Below, one piece after another: positions 1 to 8,481 of a stretch of 64,000 nucleotides of DNA. The notes under the pieces are model-generated. The model saw only the letters and a program-made list of their open reading frames with translations, was not told the DNA's origin and did no database searches. The translations under genes and the position numbers were made by a program. Source of the DNA: CAZSDP01 sp964605665. Its GTDB lineage: Bacteria > Planctomycetota > UBA8108 > UBA1146. Location of the stretch: contig CAZSDP010000011.1 of NCBI GenBank assembly GCA_964605665.1, positions 1 through 64,000 on the forward strand. The letters run 5' to 3'. Each line of letters begins with the position of its first letter. Within the stretch, counting starts at the first letter, position 1.

Positions 1-506
1 ACAAGATATGCAGTCCAAACAAACCGCGCGGCGTCGGCGTATCGTTTCAAACGATCCGTCGAACGCGACTTATCGCTCTTGAATCGACAAGAGGACTCGA
101 CCTGTCTTTTCGATAGAATCGTGCCGCTCCTCACCCAACAAGATAATTGTGGATTGGGGTGGCCGCTAACACTTTCTTTACAGTCTCTCCGACCACGCGG
201 TGCCTCACCTGACTATTTGTGCCGACAAAAGAATGATCTTTCTTTGATCAAGGTCAAAAGTGAAACGCTGACATCATCTCGATCGGCAAAAATTTGCACG
301 GCAACGGTCGATCGTGCAGCGGAGGTTTTGCAGAGATCACTTTGGTGTGGTGAACCGCGGGGACCAGGTTGGGGATCGCAACCGGTGATCGCGATATGTT
401 GTCGCGACCTGTGATCACATCGGGGGACCGCTTTATCGCCACCGCGAGTGCCCGTCGATGGCACGGGGACCACAAAATTCAGATAGAAATCATCGGGTTC
501 GACTCA
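1..506. other. Intergenic left edge, no gene recognised
   Basis: No open frame here has a convincing domain, signal peptide or ribosome binding site; the short frames are compositionally unremarkable. The stretch lies downstream of the minus-strand FG-GAP gene that ends at 646. A gene further left cannot be excluded because the window starts here. Confidence 0.5.
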
Positions 507-585
507 CTGTGCTGCGCCTCGCTGTGCTGCGTCTCACTGTGCTGCGTCTCACTGTGCTGCCTCACACACTGTGCTGCCTCACACA
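507..585. repeat. Short tandem repeat, 15-17 bp units
   Basis: Three 15-bp units of the form ctgtgctgcgtctca (507-551) are followed by two 17-bp units ctgtgctgcctcacaca (552-585). The array begins about 60 bp beyond the stop codon of the minus-strand FG-GAP gene. It is one of several 12-18-bp arrays in this window with unrelated unit sequences. Confidence 0.9.
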
Positions 586-645
586 CAATGCGGGGTTTCA
601 CACGGTCGGGGCTGATACGGCGACTGGCACTCTGGGGGGAGCGAG

Positions 646-2778
646 TTAGGGGCAGGCGGGGTAAGAGAGGCATCCCAAGGTGTTGAAGGTGCTCTGGGGC
701 TCGCCCCCGCAGTTGGGGAAGGGGGCTTGCGGGGGTGGTCCCCCCTGGAAGAGATAGGTCAAGCCGTAGATCACATCGAGGAGAGCGACATTCTGGTTAT
801 CGTCGAGGTTGGCGGCTTCGATACATCCCAGCGACTGCCCCGCGAAGAGGTAGTTCAAGAGGATGATGAGGTCTTGTAGCGCCACACTTCCGTTGCCATT
901 GACATCGCCGCGGATGAACTCGACCTGGCAAAGAGGGTCGAAGCGACAGTCATCATCGGCGCAGTCGATCTGTTGATCGCCGTCGTTGTCGACGCCATCG
1001 CTGCAATCTTCCGGTGTACACGCCGGGTCAGCTGCACAATCGGGATCGGCGCAGTCGATCTGTTGATCGCCATCGTTGTCGATGCCATCGGTGCAGTTTC
1101 CCGATTCGAGACAAGGGGGAGCACCGTTGCAATCGGGGTCGGCGCAGTCGATCTGTTGATCGCCGTCGTTGTCGATGCCGTCGGTGCAATCTTCCGGTGT
1201 ACACGCCGGGTCAGCTGCACAATCGGGGTCGGCGCAGTCGATCTGTTGATCGCCATCGTTGTCGATGCCATCGGTGCAGTTTCCCGATTCGAGACAAGGG
1301 GGAGCACCGTTGCAATCGGGGTCGGCGCAGTCGATCTGTTGATCGCCGTCGTTGTCGATGCCGTCGGTGCAATCTTCGGCGGCGGGCGTGACGCTGACTT
1401 CGAAGATCTCGGCGGAACCGGCGCTGTTCCCGTCGGCGGTGTCGTTTTCACTCGATCCGATCAACACCAGTGGTCCCGACACCGAAAGCGATGATCCAAA
1501 GCGATCTCCCGCTCCGGTGTCCCCTGAGTTGAGTTGGAGCACTTGGTTCCAACTTCCGGTGGAGCTTCGTTCGAAGATGAAGACCGACCCGCTCTCAGTC
1601 CCGATCGATGGATCATCGTCGCGCTCCGCCGCAACCCAGGCGAGATCGCCGAAAAGGGCGACCGCGGAACCGAATCGGTCACCGTCGTTGGGGAGATCGG
1701 GGAACAAGGTCGCCACCGCGTTCCACACTCCACCGCCGTCTCGTTCGAAGATCGTGGCCGAGCCGCTGTCGATGGCGCCCGGTGAGTCAGCCACTTCGGC
1801 GCCAATCAACGCCCGATCTCCCCTGAGCGCGAGAGACGATCCGAAACGAGCGTTGGTCTCGGAAGTCGGAGCGGTGAGCTGAGCGCGCTCGATCCAGTTG
1901 CCCGCCGCGTCGCGCTCGAAGATGTAAACAGAGCCCGCGTCCTGCATCCCCCCGACATCATCGAAGGGCGCCGCGACGAGGGCACGGCTGCCCTCGAGCA
2001 CCACCTCACTGCCGAATTGATCAGCTTCGGCGGCGTCGGATGCGAAGAGCTGCGCGACTTCGATCCAATCTCCTTGAGATTCGGGTTCGAAGATGTAGGC
2101 GGATCCAGCGTCGAGTCCGCCAGAAGGAGTGCTGTTTCCGGGGGCGCCGATCAAGGCGCGATCACCGGAGAGAGAAACAGCAGATCCGAAGTTGTCATTT
2201 TGACTGGCGTCGAGAGCGAAGAGCTGCGCAGCCTCAAACCAGAATCCTTGCCCGAGATTGGAGCGTTCGAAGATGTAGGCGGAGCCCGCATCCAACCCAC
2301 CGCTCGCGGTGTTGTCCAAGCTCGCTCCGATCAAGGCGCGTTCTTCGAAGATCGACACCGCATCGCCGAAACGATCGTTCGCTTGGGCATCACTGGCAAA
2401 CAACTGCTCTACCGGTGTCCACGATCCTTGCAGCCCCAATTCGAAGATCCATGCCGACCCGGCGTTTGACCCGACGCTGGTGTCATCGGAACCGGTGCCG
2501 ATCACCGCTTTGGTGTCAAAGAGCGCGGCAGAGGTCCCGAAGCGGTCATTCAGTTCACCGTCGGGCGCAAAGAATTGCACGACTTGGCTGACAAGGAGCC
2601 CCTGCCCCGCCACCCCGGTGGGGAAAAGGCAGAGAAGGAGGAGTGCGCCAGAGAGGAGAAGTCTCCTCGGTGCAGCGGAGCGCGCGATCGGCTCGGGGAG
2701 GGTGCGGCACTCCGGACAGGGTGATCCCTTCCCCCGGCTTCGCTTCAGCAGCTGCAATCGAAATCGGCGCAAAGGCAT
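646..2778 (-). CDS. Secreted FG-GAP repeat protein with MopE-type motifs and C-terminal EF-hand pair
   Basis: Exported, probably surface-associated protein of about 710 residues. A basic N-terminus is followed by a hydrophobic run (about residues 39-57, RRLLLSGALLLLCLF) ending near GVAGQG, a likely signal peptide. About seven FG-GAP/beta-propeller-like repeats (FGxxxxxxxxxxLIGA...GSAYIFER) cover roughly residues 65-470. Five copies of a putative metal-binding motif, CTDGIDNDGDQQIDC, follow, then a paired dockerin/EF-hand-like module (RGDVNGNGS and NLDDNQNVA) and the terminal LSYPACP. The frame stays open to 2982, but that extension is encoded by short tandem repeats, so the ATG at 2778 is preferred; no strong Shine-Dalgarno is visible. 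Function is likely adhesion or matrix binding by inference; no enzyme motif is seen. Confidence 0.82.
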   Translation of the reverse strand: MPLRRFRLQLLKRSRGKGSPCPECRTLPEPIARSAAPRRLLLSGALLLLCLFPTGVAGQGLLVSQVVQFFAPDGELNDRFGTSAALFDTKAVIGTGSDDTSVGSNAGSAWIFELGLQGSWTPVEQLFASDAQANDRFGDAVSIFEERALIGASLDNTASGGLDAGSAYIFERSNLGQGFWFEAAQLFALDASQNDNFGSAVSLSGDRALIGAPGNSTPSGGLDAGSAYIFEPESQGDWIEVAQLFASDAAEADQFGSEVVLEGSRALVAAPFDDVGGMQDAGSVYIFERDAAGNWIERAQLTAPTSETNARFGSSLALRGDRALIGAEVADSPGAIDSGSATIFERDGGGVWNAVATLFPDLPNDGDRFGSAVALFGDLAWVAAERDDDPSIGTESGSVFIFERSSTGSWNQVLQLNSGDTGAGDRFGSSLSVSGPLVLIGSSENDTADGNSAGSAEIFEVSVTPAAEDCTDGIDNDGDQQIDCADPDCNGAPPCLESGNCTDGIDNDGDQQIDCADPDCAADPACTPEDCTDGIDNDGDQQIDCADPDCNGAPPCLESGNCTDGIDNDGDQQIDCADPDCAADPACTPEDCSDGVDNDGDQQIDCADDDCRFDPLCQVEFIRGDVNGNGSVALQDLIILLNYLFAGQSLGCIEAANLDDNQNVALLDVIYGLTYLFQGGPPPQAPFPNCGGEPQSTFNTLGCLSYPACP
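1008..1373 (-). repeat. Two near-identical 183-bp tandem units inside the FG-GAP gene
   Basis: Unit 1 spans 1008-1190 and unit 2 spans 1191-1373. Each encodes 61 residues holding two MopE-like motifs (CTDGIDNDGD...CADPDC) with different linkers, PPCLESGN and PACTPED. The copies are almost identical at DNA level, third positions included, which points to recent duplication or continuing homogenisation. A fifth, more diverged motif copy lies at about 920-1007. Confidence 0.9.
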
Positions 2779-2828
2779 CGAGTCTCTCAGCTCTGTAGTA
2801 TCCAAGGGGTCTCCCCGAAGCCGCTGAA

Positions 2829-2921
2829 CTGGTCTTGCTGTGACTGGTCTTGCTGTGACTGGTCGTGCTGTGAACTGTCCGGCTACCGAACTGTCTCTCT
2901 GCTGAACTGTCTCTCTGCTGA
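2829..2921. repeat. Short tandem repeat, 15-16 bp units, upstream of FG-GAP gene
   Basis: Three 15-bp units ctggtcttgctgtga (2829-2873, third copy with one change) are followed, after a degenerate copy, by two 16-bp units actgtctctctgctga (2890-2921). The array lies just upstream of the preferred start of the minus-strand FG-GAP gene, where it could affect transcription or translation start. Confidence 0.88.
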
Positions 2922-3350
2922 CCTGACTCTCTGCCAAACTGTGGAGGGATCGGGCACCGACCACCACTGGGTCGATTCCCATCGTCTCGAGCAGCAGACC
3001 GATTCAACGAAGGAACGATCGATGGCGTTCCCTTTTCTCCCAACGAATTCTCGCGGCGCTATCTTGAACCAAATGGGTCGCCGGTGCGAGCCGCTCAACC
3101 AGATCTCGCCACTGAATTTGTGGTATGAAGGGGCGGACAAATGGACAAGACGCACTGGTGGCAACAGTTGCGAAGAAAAATGAACGGATCGAGGCGAGCG
3201 ATGCGGGATTCGATCTGAGGCGAGGCTTCAGATCGTCAGCTATCGACGGAACGCCGCGCTGAAGACCGATCCCCGGCTCTCGATCGACGCGGCTCTGTCG
3301 TCGGTAAGGATCGCGGTCGGAAAGCGGAGTCGAGGAAAGAAAGGTTTCAG
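2922..3350. other. Intergenic region between divergent genes
   Basis: This lies between the FG-GAP gene (leftward) and the PDZ-toroid gene (rightward) and presumably holds both promoters. No clear -35/-10 pair, operator or RNA structure was recognised. Confidence 0.4.
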
Positions 3351-4796
3351 ATGTTGAGGTCGATGCTCGCCGCGCCAAGGTCCCCTCTCCTCCGCTACCT
3401 CCTCGTCGGGGCGCTGGTGCAATTCGGATGCGCCTCCCCCAGCTGGGGGGGTGAGAAGTTTCCCCTCGGATCGATCGGGGGAACAGCGGAAGTCGAGGTG
3501 GGATCGGCGGAAGCGGTGATCACCGCATTGACCGCTGACGCCGCGGGGATGCAGGGAGGCTTGCAGGTCGGCGATCGGATCGTCGCCATCGATGGGACGA
3601 AGTTCGTGCCCCATAGCGCCAAGGTCGACGACGGCGGGCGAGGGGCGCAACGATCTCTCGGTGAAGCGATCGATGCCCACGGCGGCAAGACGTTGAAGGT
3701 CTCGGTCGTCCGCAAAGATGAAACTCTCGAGATCGATCTCGCACTCCCCGATCGACCCAGCTTCGGGCGCGGATTTCCGAAAGGAGATCGCGCCGCGTTG
3801 GCGATGCGACGCGCCGCAGCCGCGCAACTGGTCGCGGCGCAGCGCAAGAACGGGATGTGGAATTCACCGGTCGGTTTGACTGGCGACCGGGTGGTCAGCG
3901 CCTGGGCGTTGTTGTCTTTGCTCGCTGATGGGGACCCACTCCACCACGATGCCATCGAACGAGGTGCTCGTTGGCTGCGTGGGCCGAACGGTCACGCATG
4001 GATCGGAGAAGACCCTCTGCAGAAGGGCCCCGACAATCTCGGCAACTGGGCTCTCACCACCACCGCCGCCGCGCTCGCGGAACATCGACTGAAAACGAAG
4101 AACGATGACGATCTGCCGGTGATCGAACGTTGTGTTCAAACCCTGGTGGCGCGGATGACCAAAGAGGGACGCTTCGGTCACGATGTGTCGGTCGGCTATA
4201 GCGGTAAAGGATTCAACGTCATCAACACTCAAGCCCATTGGGCGTGGGCGCTCGCGGCGGAGGTGGGGGTTCCCATCGATGAAACAGCCTGGCAGTTGAG
4301 CTTCTCTCAGGTCGAAGAGTCGGTGAGTAAAAATGGTGGCGTGCGCTACTGGACGATCGCGGGAACCGGCACCGCCGACGGGTCACTGCGCACCGGATCG
4401 ATGGCGTTGGGGTTGGCGGTGAGTGGTCGCGCGCCGAAATTGGCGGAACGGTTCGCCCGGTACTTGGCTCGGTTCGCCCCTCGCGCCCGGGAGGCTCACG
4501 CGGTGGGATCGATGGGGATGATGGTCTCTGCCCCCGCTCTGTGGGCTCTCCATCGACCGGGCTACCAACAGTTCATGGAGGAGTGGCGTTGGTATCTCGC
4601 TCTGATGTGGGGACCCGATGATCGGATCGCCTATCTCGGCGGCAAAAAGAACAATGGTGGTGACAGTTACCTCGGCTTCGAGACGATGGCGTGCATCATC
4701 GCTTTGCAGATGTTGTGCTGTCCCGATGAGAACTTACGGATGCATCAGAAGCCGCGCAGCGGTAAAGAGAGCTCTGAAAAGCGTCTCTCTCCCTGA
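3351..4796 (+). CDS. Exported PDZ plus alpha/alpha-toroid protein (DUF6288-like)
   Basis: A 481-residue protein with a hydrophobic N-terminal segment (LLRYLLVGALVQFG) suggesting export. A PDZ-like domain covers about residues 45-130, with the carboxylate-binding-loop region GGLQVGDRIVAIDG at 69-82. Residues about 145-455 are rich in helical repeats of the prenyltransferase/squalene-cyclase toroid type (AAAAQLVAAQRKNGMW, SAWALLSLLADGDP, NTQAHWAWALAAEVG), the arrangement seen in DUF6288 proteins, frequent in planctomycetes. No catalytic DxDD or zinc motif is visible, so a binding or scaffold role is more likely than an enzyme. A purine-rich ribosome site (gaggaaagaaagg) precedes the ATG. The divergent neighbour is a secreted repeat protein. 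The fold assignment is family-level and the biological role is unknown. Confidence 0.8.
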   Translation: MLRSMLAAPRSPLLRYLLVGALVQFGCASPSWGGEKFPLGSIGGTAEVEVGSAEAVITALTADAAGMQGGLQVGDRIVAIDGTKFVPHSAKVDDGGRGAQRSLGEAIDAHGGKTLKVSVVRKDETLEIDLALPDRPSFGRGFPKGDRAALAMRRAAAAQLVAAQRKNGMWNSPVGLTGDRVVSAWALLSLLADGDPLHHDAIERGARWLRGPNGHAWIGEDPLQKGPDNLGNWALTTTAAALAEHRLKTKNDDDLPVIERCVQTLVARMTKEGRFGHDVSVGYSGKGFNVINTQAHWAWALAAEVGVPIDETAWQLSFSQVEESVSKNGGVRYWTIAGTGTADGSLRTGSMALGLAVSGRAPKLAERFARYLARFAPRAREAHAVGSMGMMVSAPALWALHRPGYQQFMEEWRWYLALMWGPDDRIAYLGGKKNNGGDSYLGFETMACIIALQMLCCPDENLRMHQKPRSGKESSEKRLSP

Positions 4797-4906
4797 TCGC
4801 ATCGGGAGCAACACCACCGTGAATTGTCGAACGCCGACAGTGCAGAGCGCCGACGATCCTGAGATCGTGACGTTCCACCCAACTCACGACGCCGATGGTG
4901 ACCGGC

Positions 4907-5404
4907 CTAACGGTCGATCTGCTCCACCCCATTGATGTAGATGACGTTGTAGCCACCATCTTGATTGGTGGGTGCATCGGTACTGAACCCGTCATATGCA
5001 TTGCGGGCCAGATAGAAACGAGTCTTCTTTCCTACATAGGCAAGTGGAGAGTGACCACTGGGGCCAGGTGGCATCGGACCTGATCCCTTCCAGTGAATGT
5101 CGAAGTAGCGCAGGTAGACGAGATCGGATGGGCCCTTCCCCTTTTCCCAACTGTCGACGGCGACTTCGGCGAGGTACCGGGTGTAGTGGTACTTTCCCTT
5201 CTGTTCCGTGGTGGTGTAGATCTTCTGCACCTTCCCCACCACGATGTCGGTGGCCACCGATTGGAGCTTCTCTTTGGAGTACGGCGCTTTCTCGACAAAC
5301 GCCGCCTCTTCGAAGTGCAGAAGCAGTGCCCCCGCGCAAAGGAATGAACCGAGGACGAGAAAACTCAGCTTCTGACGAGACTGAAACTTGATGCTCTGAT
5401 ACAT
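4907..5404 (-). CDS. Small exported protein of unknown function
   Basis: About 165 residues from the ATG at 5404, which has gagaggaa just upstream; an upstream in-frame start (5446) lacks this. The N-terminus (KLSFLVLGSFLCAGALLL) is a signal peptide or anchor. The rest resembles a small beta-rich domain (DIVVGKVQKIYTTTEQKG, RYLAEVAVDSWEKGKGP, KTRFYLARNA) of the kind found in exported planctomycete hypotheticals, including a PMPPGP stretch and a terminal NVIYINGVEQIDR. No catalytic motif is seen. It converges with the PDZ-toroid gene and stands alone. Confidence 0.7.
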   Translation of the reverse strand: MYQSIKFQSRQKLSFLVLGSFLCAGALLLHFEEAAFVEKAPYSKEKLQSVATDIVVGKVQKIYTTTEQKGKYHYTRYLAEVAVDSWEKGKGPSDLVYLRYFDIHWKGSGPMPPGPSGHSPLAYVGKKTRFYLARNAYDGFSTDAPTNQDGGYNVIYINGVEQIDR

Positions 5405-5561
5405 GACGTTCCTCTCTCCAGCGCACCATCGTCGACCCTTCCGCAATCGGCGGTCACGAGTAGTACTCGGTCAGAAGGACCGATGCCGGTGATCGCGACT
5501 CGGGTCTCTGCGGGAGATGGATTGGAACATGAGGAGACCGTCGATGCCAACAGAAGGTCTC

Positions 5562-7889
5562 TCAGCGGATCGCAGAGACCTCACTCGAAATCTCATACTC
5601 GCCATGACCGGGCGCCGCAAAGGTGACCGTCTTGCCCACCGGCAGCGGATGGCTCGTTTCTCCCACCTCGGTGACCACCTTCAACACAATGCTCCCGAGT
5701 CGATCAACCTTGGCGTGGAATCGAAGGAGTTTCCCTTCCCCAAGGCCTCCTCCTTCGAGAGTGAGTTCTGCCTCTTCACCGTCGACCACCAATAAGCTGG
5801 GAGAGCTAAGAATCTCACCCTCTTGTCGAATCACCAGGTCATATCGCTTTTGAGGAAGAGCCTTCGCCAACTCTTCCCCGTCGAACGCTTCGACGTATTC
5901 CCGTTCGCGGAAGACGATCACCCCGGAATCGACGATGTAGGTGTGTCCGATCCAACTTCCCGATTCGAGCAGAAGGTCGAGCACATGGTCGAAACGAACG
6001 TCTTTGAGATCGAGTCGAATCAAGTCCTCTTCTCTGAACTGCTCACTCAGCGACCAGTGGACGAGGAAGTTGAGTCCGGTGCGTTCGCGCAACTCGTCGA
6101 CGAAGGACGCCAACTCTTGTTCGGAGCTGTCGAAGTGCACGTCGTCTAACTTGAAGGTCTGCAATGCTTCGACGGTCTTCGCGCTCGCCGGAGAGCGATC
6201 ACTCTTCGGAATCGCTCGATCGACGTATCGATTCGCCAGCAGATCTTTGGCTCCGATCAACACGATTCCGTTTTGATAGTGATATCCAAGTTCGTCATCC
6301 AAGGTGGAGAGGAGCAGTCGAATCACCACCTCGGCGGGAACATCGTGCAACTTCAAGTTGACGTTGGCCCAAGGTGTGATGTCGTAGTCTTCAGCGAGAC
6401 TGCGCCAGAAGACATGAAAATTGAGGCCGGTGAGCTCACGGAGGTGATCGATCGCTTCCTCGAGTGAGAAGTCGTCTTCTTCGCTCGTGCTTCCGAACTC
6501 GACGCTGATCTTCTTGCGCAAGGCCTCAGGAGAAGCACTCTTTGGCAGATCAGAGTCTCCCACTCCTGGCGAGCCGACCGATTCCTTCGAGTTCGTCGAC
6601 GCCGTCGACTCCGTCTCGCTGAGAGGGGTCGCTTCTCCGACGCTCTGATTCGAAGCCGCAAGACTCAGCAACGCAAATGGTACGAGCAACAGCAACGCCA
6701 AGAGGCTGAGTCCCCATCGTCTTTGGAAAGAGGAAGCAGACGAGTTTGTTCGAGCAGCGAGGATCATACGAAGCCTCTTTTCTATCGTTGAAGGCTGCGC
6801 CATCGGTGCAGCCAAGACCGCAGTACGTCGCACCGGGTGTAAGACCCGCGCGACCTCGAGAAGAGCTGTCGCGTACCGATCAGGGGCGATGCCTTGTTCG
6901 ATGACCACTTCGTCGGTCGCCCCTTCCCGATCGAAGCGTTGCCTTCGGCAGGCCAGCCACACCAACGGGTGATACCAGTGGAGAACGGTGGCGACTTGTG
7001 AGAGCCACAACGCCAGACCATCCCACCGCCGGATATGAGCGAGTTCATGCAGAAGTACCATCTGTCGCTGCTCGGAGTTCCAAGTGTCGCTCTCGAGTGG
7101 CAACAGAATGCGCGGGCGAAAAACGCCCCACGTCATCGGGATCACATTTTCATGGGAACGGAGCAAACACACCGGGCGAGCGATTCCAAACCGCCGTTGA
7201 GAGTCGGCAAGAAGCGCGTTCCAGTCGGCGGCGACGATCGGAGTCGCGCGGCGGGTCAGCCGAACGATGGAGCACTTCGCAGAGATCCACATCAGTAAAG
7301 TCATGGCCGCTCCGAAGAGCCAAAGGCCGGCGAGAATTTGGACCCAAGACGCACCGGAATCGGCTCGGGAGCTGACTGCTCGATCACCGAGATCAGTTTC
7401 TCCACGTGAGCTCGATTCCACACCGTCGAAGAAAGGTGAGAGCGACTTCGCGGGAGCGTTCTGCGAAGAGTCTGCTTCTTCGGTGACCGCGATCGCCGTG
7501 CTCACTTCCTTCTCCAGCGCTGAATGCGCAACAAGATCGTCCACGACGCGAGACGGTCGAGATGCAGCGGGCACTTCGGTGGGATTCCATCGCTGCACCG
7601 TGATCGGACCCTCAGCGCGATTCGCTGTGCTCACGATTTTGGTTTCTTCAGATAACTCGGAAGGACTGCTCGGGAACGGAATCCATCCCCGTGGCCACTC
7701 CAGTGACCAATGGGGCAACGTCAAGGAGAGAAGCGGCAGGAGCACCACGCTAGCGAGAACGATCGTGCCGAGAGAGTGGCGGAGCGCAGCAGAGGAACGC
7801 TTCAGAACGCGGGCGACGAACACCCCGACGAAGAGCAACAGTGAAGTTTTCACCACCAACATCACGAACAGCAGCAGTTGCTCATCCAT
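5562..7889 (-). CDS. M56-family (BlaR1-like) membrane receptor peptidase with secretin/STN-type sensor region
   Basis: A 775-residue integral membrane zinc metalloprotease. Transmembrane helices lie near residues 5-26, 38-60, 185-205 and 395-415. The M56 catalytic motif HELAH is at 281-285, with a distal Glu in the following CRRQRFDREGATDEVV stretch. In BlaR1/MecR1 systems the ligand-bound receptor's cytosolic protease leads to cleavage of the BlaI/MecI repressor. Instead of a penicillin-binding sensor, this protein carries two STN/secretin-like modules (about 450-545 and 575-665) containing the paired phrases LRELTGLNF and LRERTGLNF, then a beta-rich tail. It overlaps the upstream blaI-like gene by 8 bp and has aaaggag before its ATG, so the pair is cotranscribed. 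The ligand is unknown; beta-lactam sensing is not supported. Confidence 0.88.
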   Translation of the reverse strand: MDEQLLLFVMLVVKTSLLLFVGVFVARVLKRSSAALRHSLGTIVLASVVLLPLLSLTLPHWSLEWPRGWIPFPSSPSELSEETKIVSTANRAEGPITVQRWNPTEVPAASRPSRVVDDLVAHSALEKEVSTAIAVTEEADSSQNAPAKSLSPFFDGVESSSRGETDLGDRAVSSRADSGASWVQILAGLWLFGAAMTLLMWISAKCSIVRLTRRATPIVAADWNALLADSQRRFGIARPVCLLRSHENVIPMTWGVFRPRILLPLESDTWNSEQRQMVLLHELAHIRRWDGLALWLSQVATVLHWYHPLVWLACRRQRFDREGATDEVVIEQGIAPDRYATALLEVARVLHPVRRTAVLAAPMAQPSTIEKRLRMILAARTNSSASSFQRRWGLSLLALLLLVPFALLSLAASNQSVGEATPLSETESTASTNSKESVGSPGVGDSDLPKSASPEALRKKISVEFGSTSEEDDFSLEEAIDHLRELTGLNFHVFWRSLAEDYDITPWANVNLKLHDVPAEVVIRLLLSTLDDELGYHYQNGIVLIGAKDLLANRYVDRAIPKSDRSPASAKTVEALQTFKLDDVHFDSSEQELASFVDELRERTGLNFLVHWSLSEQFREEDLIRLDLKDVRFDHVLDLLLESGSWIGHTYIVDSGVIVFREREYVEAFDGEELAKALPQKRYDLVIRQEGEILSSPSLLVVDGEEAELTLEGGGLGEGKLLRFHAKVDRLGSIVLKVVTEVGETSHPLPVGKTVTFAAPGHGEYEISSEVSAIR

Positions 7890-8274
7890 CGCGTCGCTCC
7901 TTTCTCGCCTCTTCGATCAGCTTGGAAAGACGATCGAATTCTTCATCGGAGAGCTTGGTGTCACTCCCCTCCAAGAGACCTGCGACCGCTCCGGTCAGAG
8001 ACCCTTCGTAAAAGGTATTCACCACTCGATGCAGCGCTGACTTCCCCGCGCGGCCGCGGGCTCGACGCGGTGAGTAGATGTAGCGATTCCCATCTTTCGT
8101 GGTGTTGAGATGCCCCTTCTCTTTGAGAATCCCCATCAAGGTGCGAACGGCGGAGTAACTCGGAGGATCGGGGAGAACCTCGAGCACCTCCGCGACCGAG
8201 GCACGACCGCGCTCGTAGATCACATCCATGATTTGGCGCTCTCGACGACTGAGGGAAGATTCTGGGGCTGGCAT
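7882..8274 (-). CDS. BlaI/MecI/CopY-family transcriptional repressor
   Basis: 130 residues, the usual length for BlaI repressors. A winged-helix DNA-binding domain fills residues about 5-75 (LSRRERQIMDVIYERG, VAEVLEVLP, YSAVRTLMGILKEKGHL), followed by the helical dimerisation region and ending KLIEEARKERRDG. The ATG at 8274 has an aaggag site 8 nt upstream. Two near-identical palindromes of the BlaI-operator type lie immediately upstream (8292-8307 and 8351-8368), supporting autoregulation of the blaI-M56 operon. The 3' end overlaps the M56 gene. In the known systems the repressor is inactivated by cleavage after receptor signalling; here that is inferred from gene pairing. Confidence 0.92.
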   Translation of the reverse strand: MPAPESSLSRRERQIMDVIYERGRASVAEVLEVLPDPPSYSAVRTLMGILKEKGHLNTTKDGNRYIYSPRRARGRAGKSALHRVVNTFYEGSLTGAVAGLLEGSDTKLSDEEFDRLSKLIEEARKERRDG

Positions 8275-8291
8275 CGTTGGCTCCTTCGTGC

Positions 8292-8307
8292 TGCTAATTT
8301 TTTAGCA
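8292..8307. promoter_or_regulatory. Palindromic operator 1 for the BlaI-like repressor
   Basis: A perfect 6-4-6 inverted repeat, TGCTAA-TTTT-TTAGCA, sits 17 bp upstream of the BlaI start codon. A second nearly identical copy lies about 60 bp further up. Paired palindromes directly ahead of a blaI gene are the family's normal operator layout. Confidence 0.72.
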
Positions 8308-8350
8308 CTTCCCGATTCTTCCGCTTCCCAGGGGGCTCGTCAACCACGGA

Positions 8351-8368
8351 GTGTTAATTTTTTAGCAC
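8351..8368. promoter_or_regulatory. Palindromic operator 2 for the BlaI-like repressor
   Basis: GTGTTAA-TTTT-TTAGCAC is the same palindrome with one mismatch per half-site comparison. Centre-to-centre distance to operator 1 is about 60 bp, near six helical turns, so two dimers would bind on one DNA face. Confidence 0.7.
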
Positions 8369-8481
8369 CAACACAAGGCCAATCAGAAGAAGCACTTAGA
8401 ACGACTTCTGAGAGTGAAAACCCCGAGAGAACACCCCTGACTCAGGTCGCAACGGTCGGCGACCACCGAGCGGTTCCCACT

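Noticed and set aside
646..700. LPXTG or PEP-CTERM sorting signal at the -CP ends
   Set aside because: The ends have neither LPXTG nor PEP followed by a hydrophobic helix and basic tail.
973..1494. Long plus-strand frame with hydrophobic VIVDAIGAV-like repeats
   Set aside because: It is the antisense reading of the MopE-like coding repeats and has no signal or ribosome site.
2779..2982. Upstream extension of the FG-GAP gene
   Set aside because: The added residues come from 15-16-bp repeats and disrupt the signal peptide logic; the ATG at 2778 is preferred.
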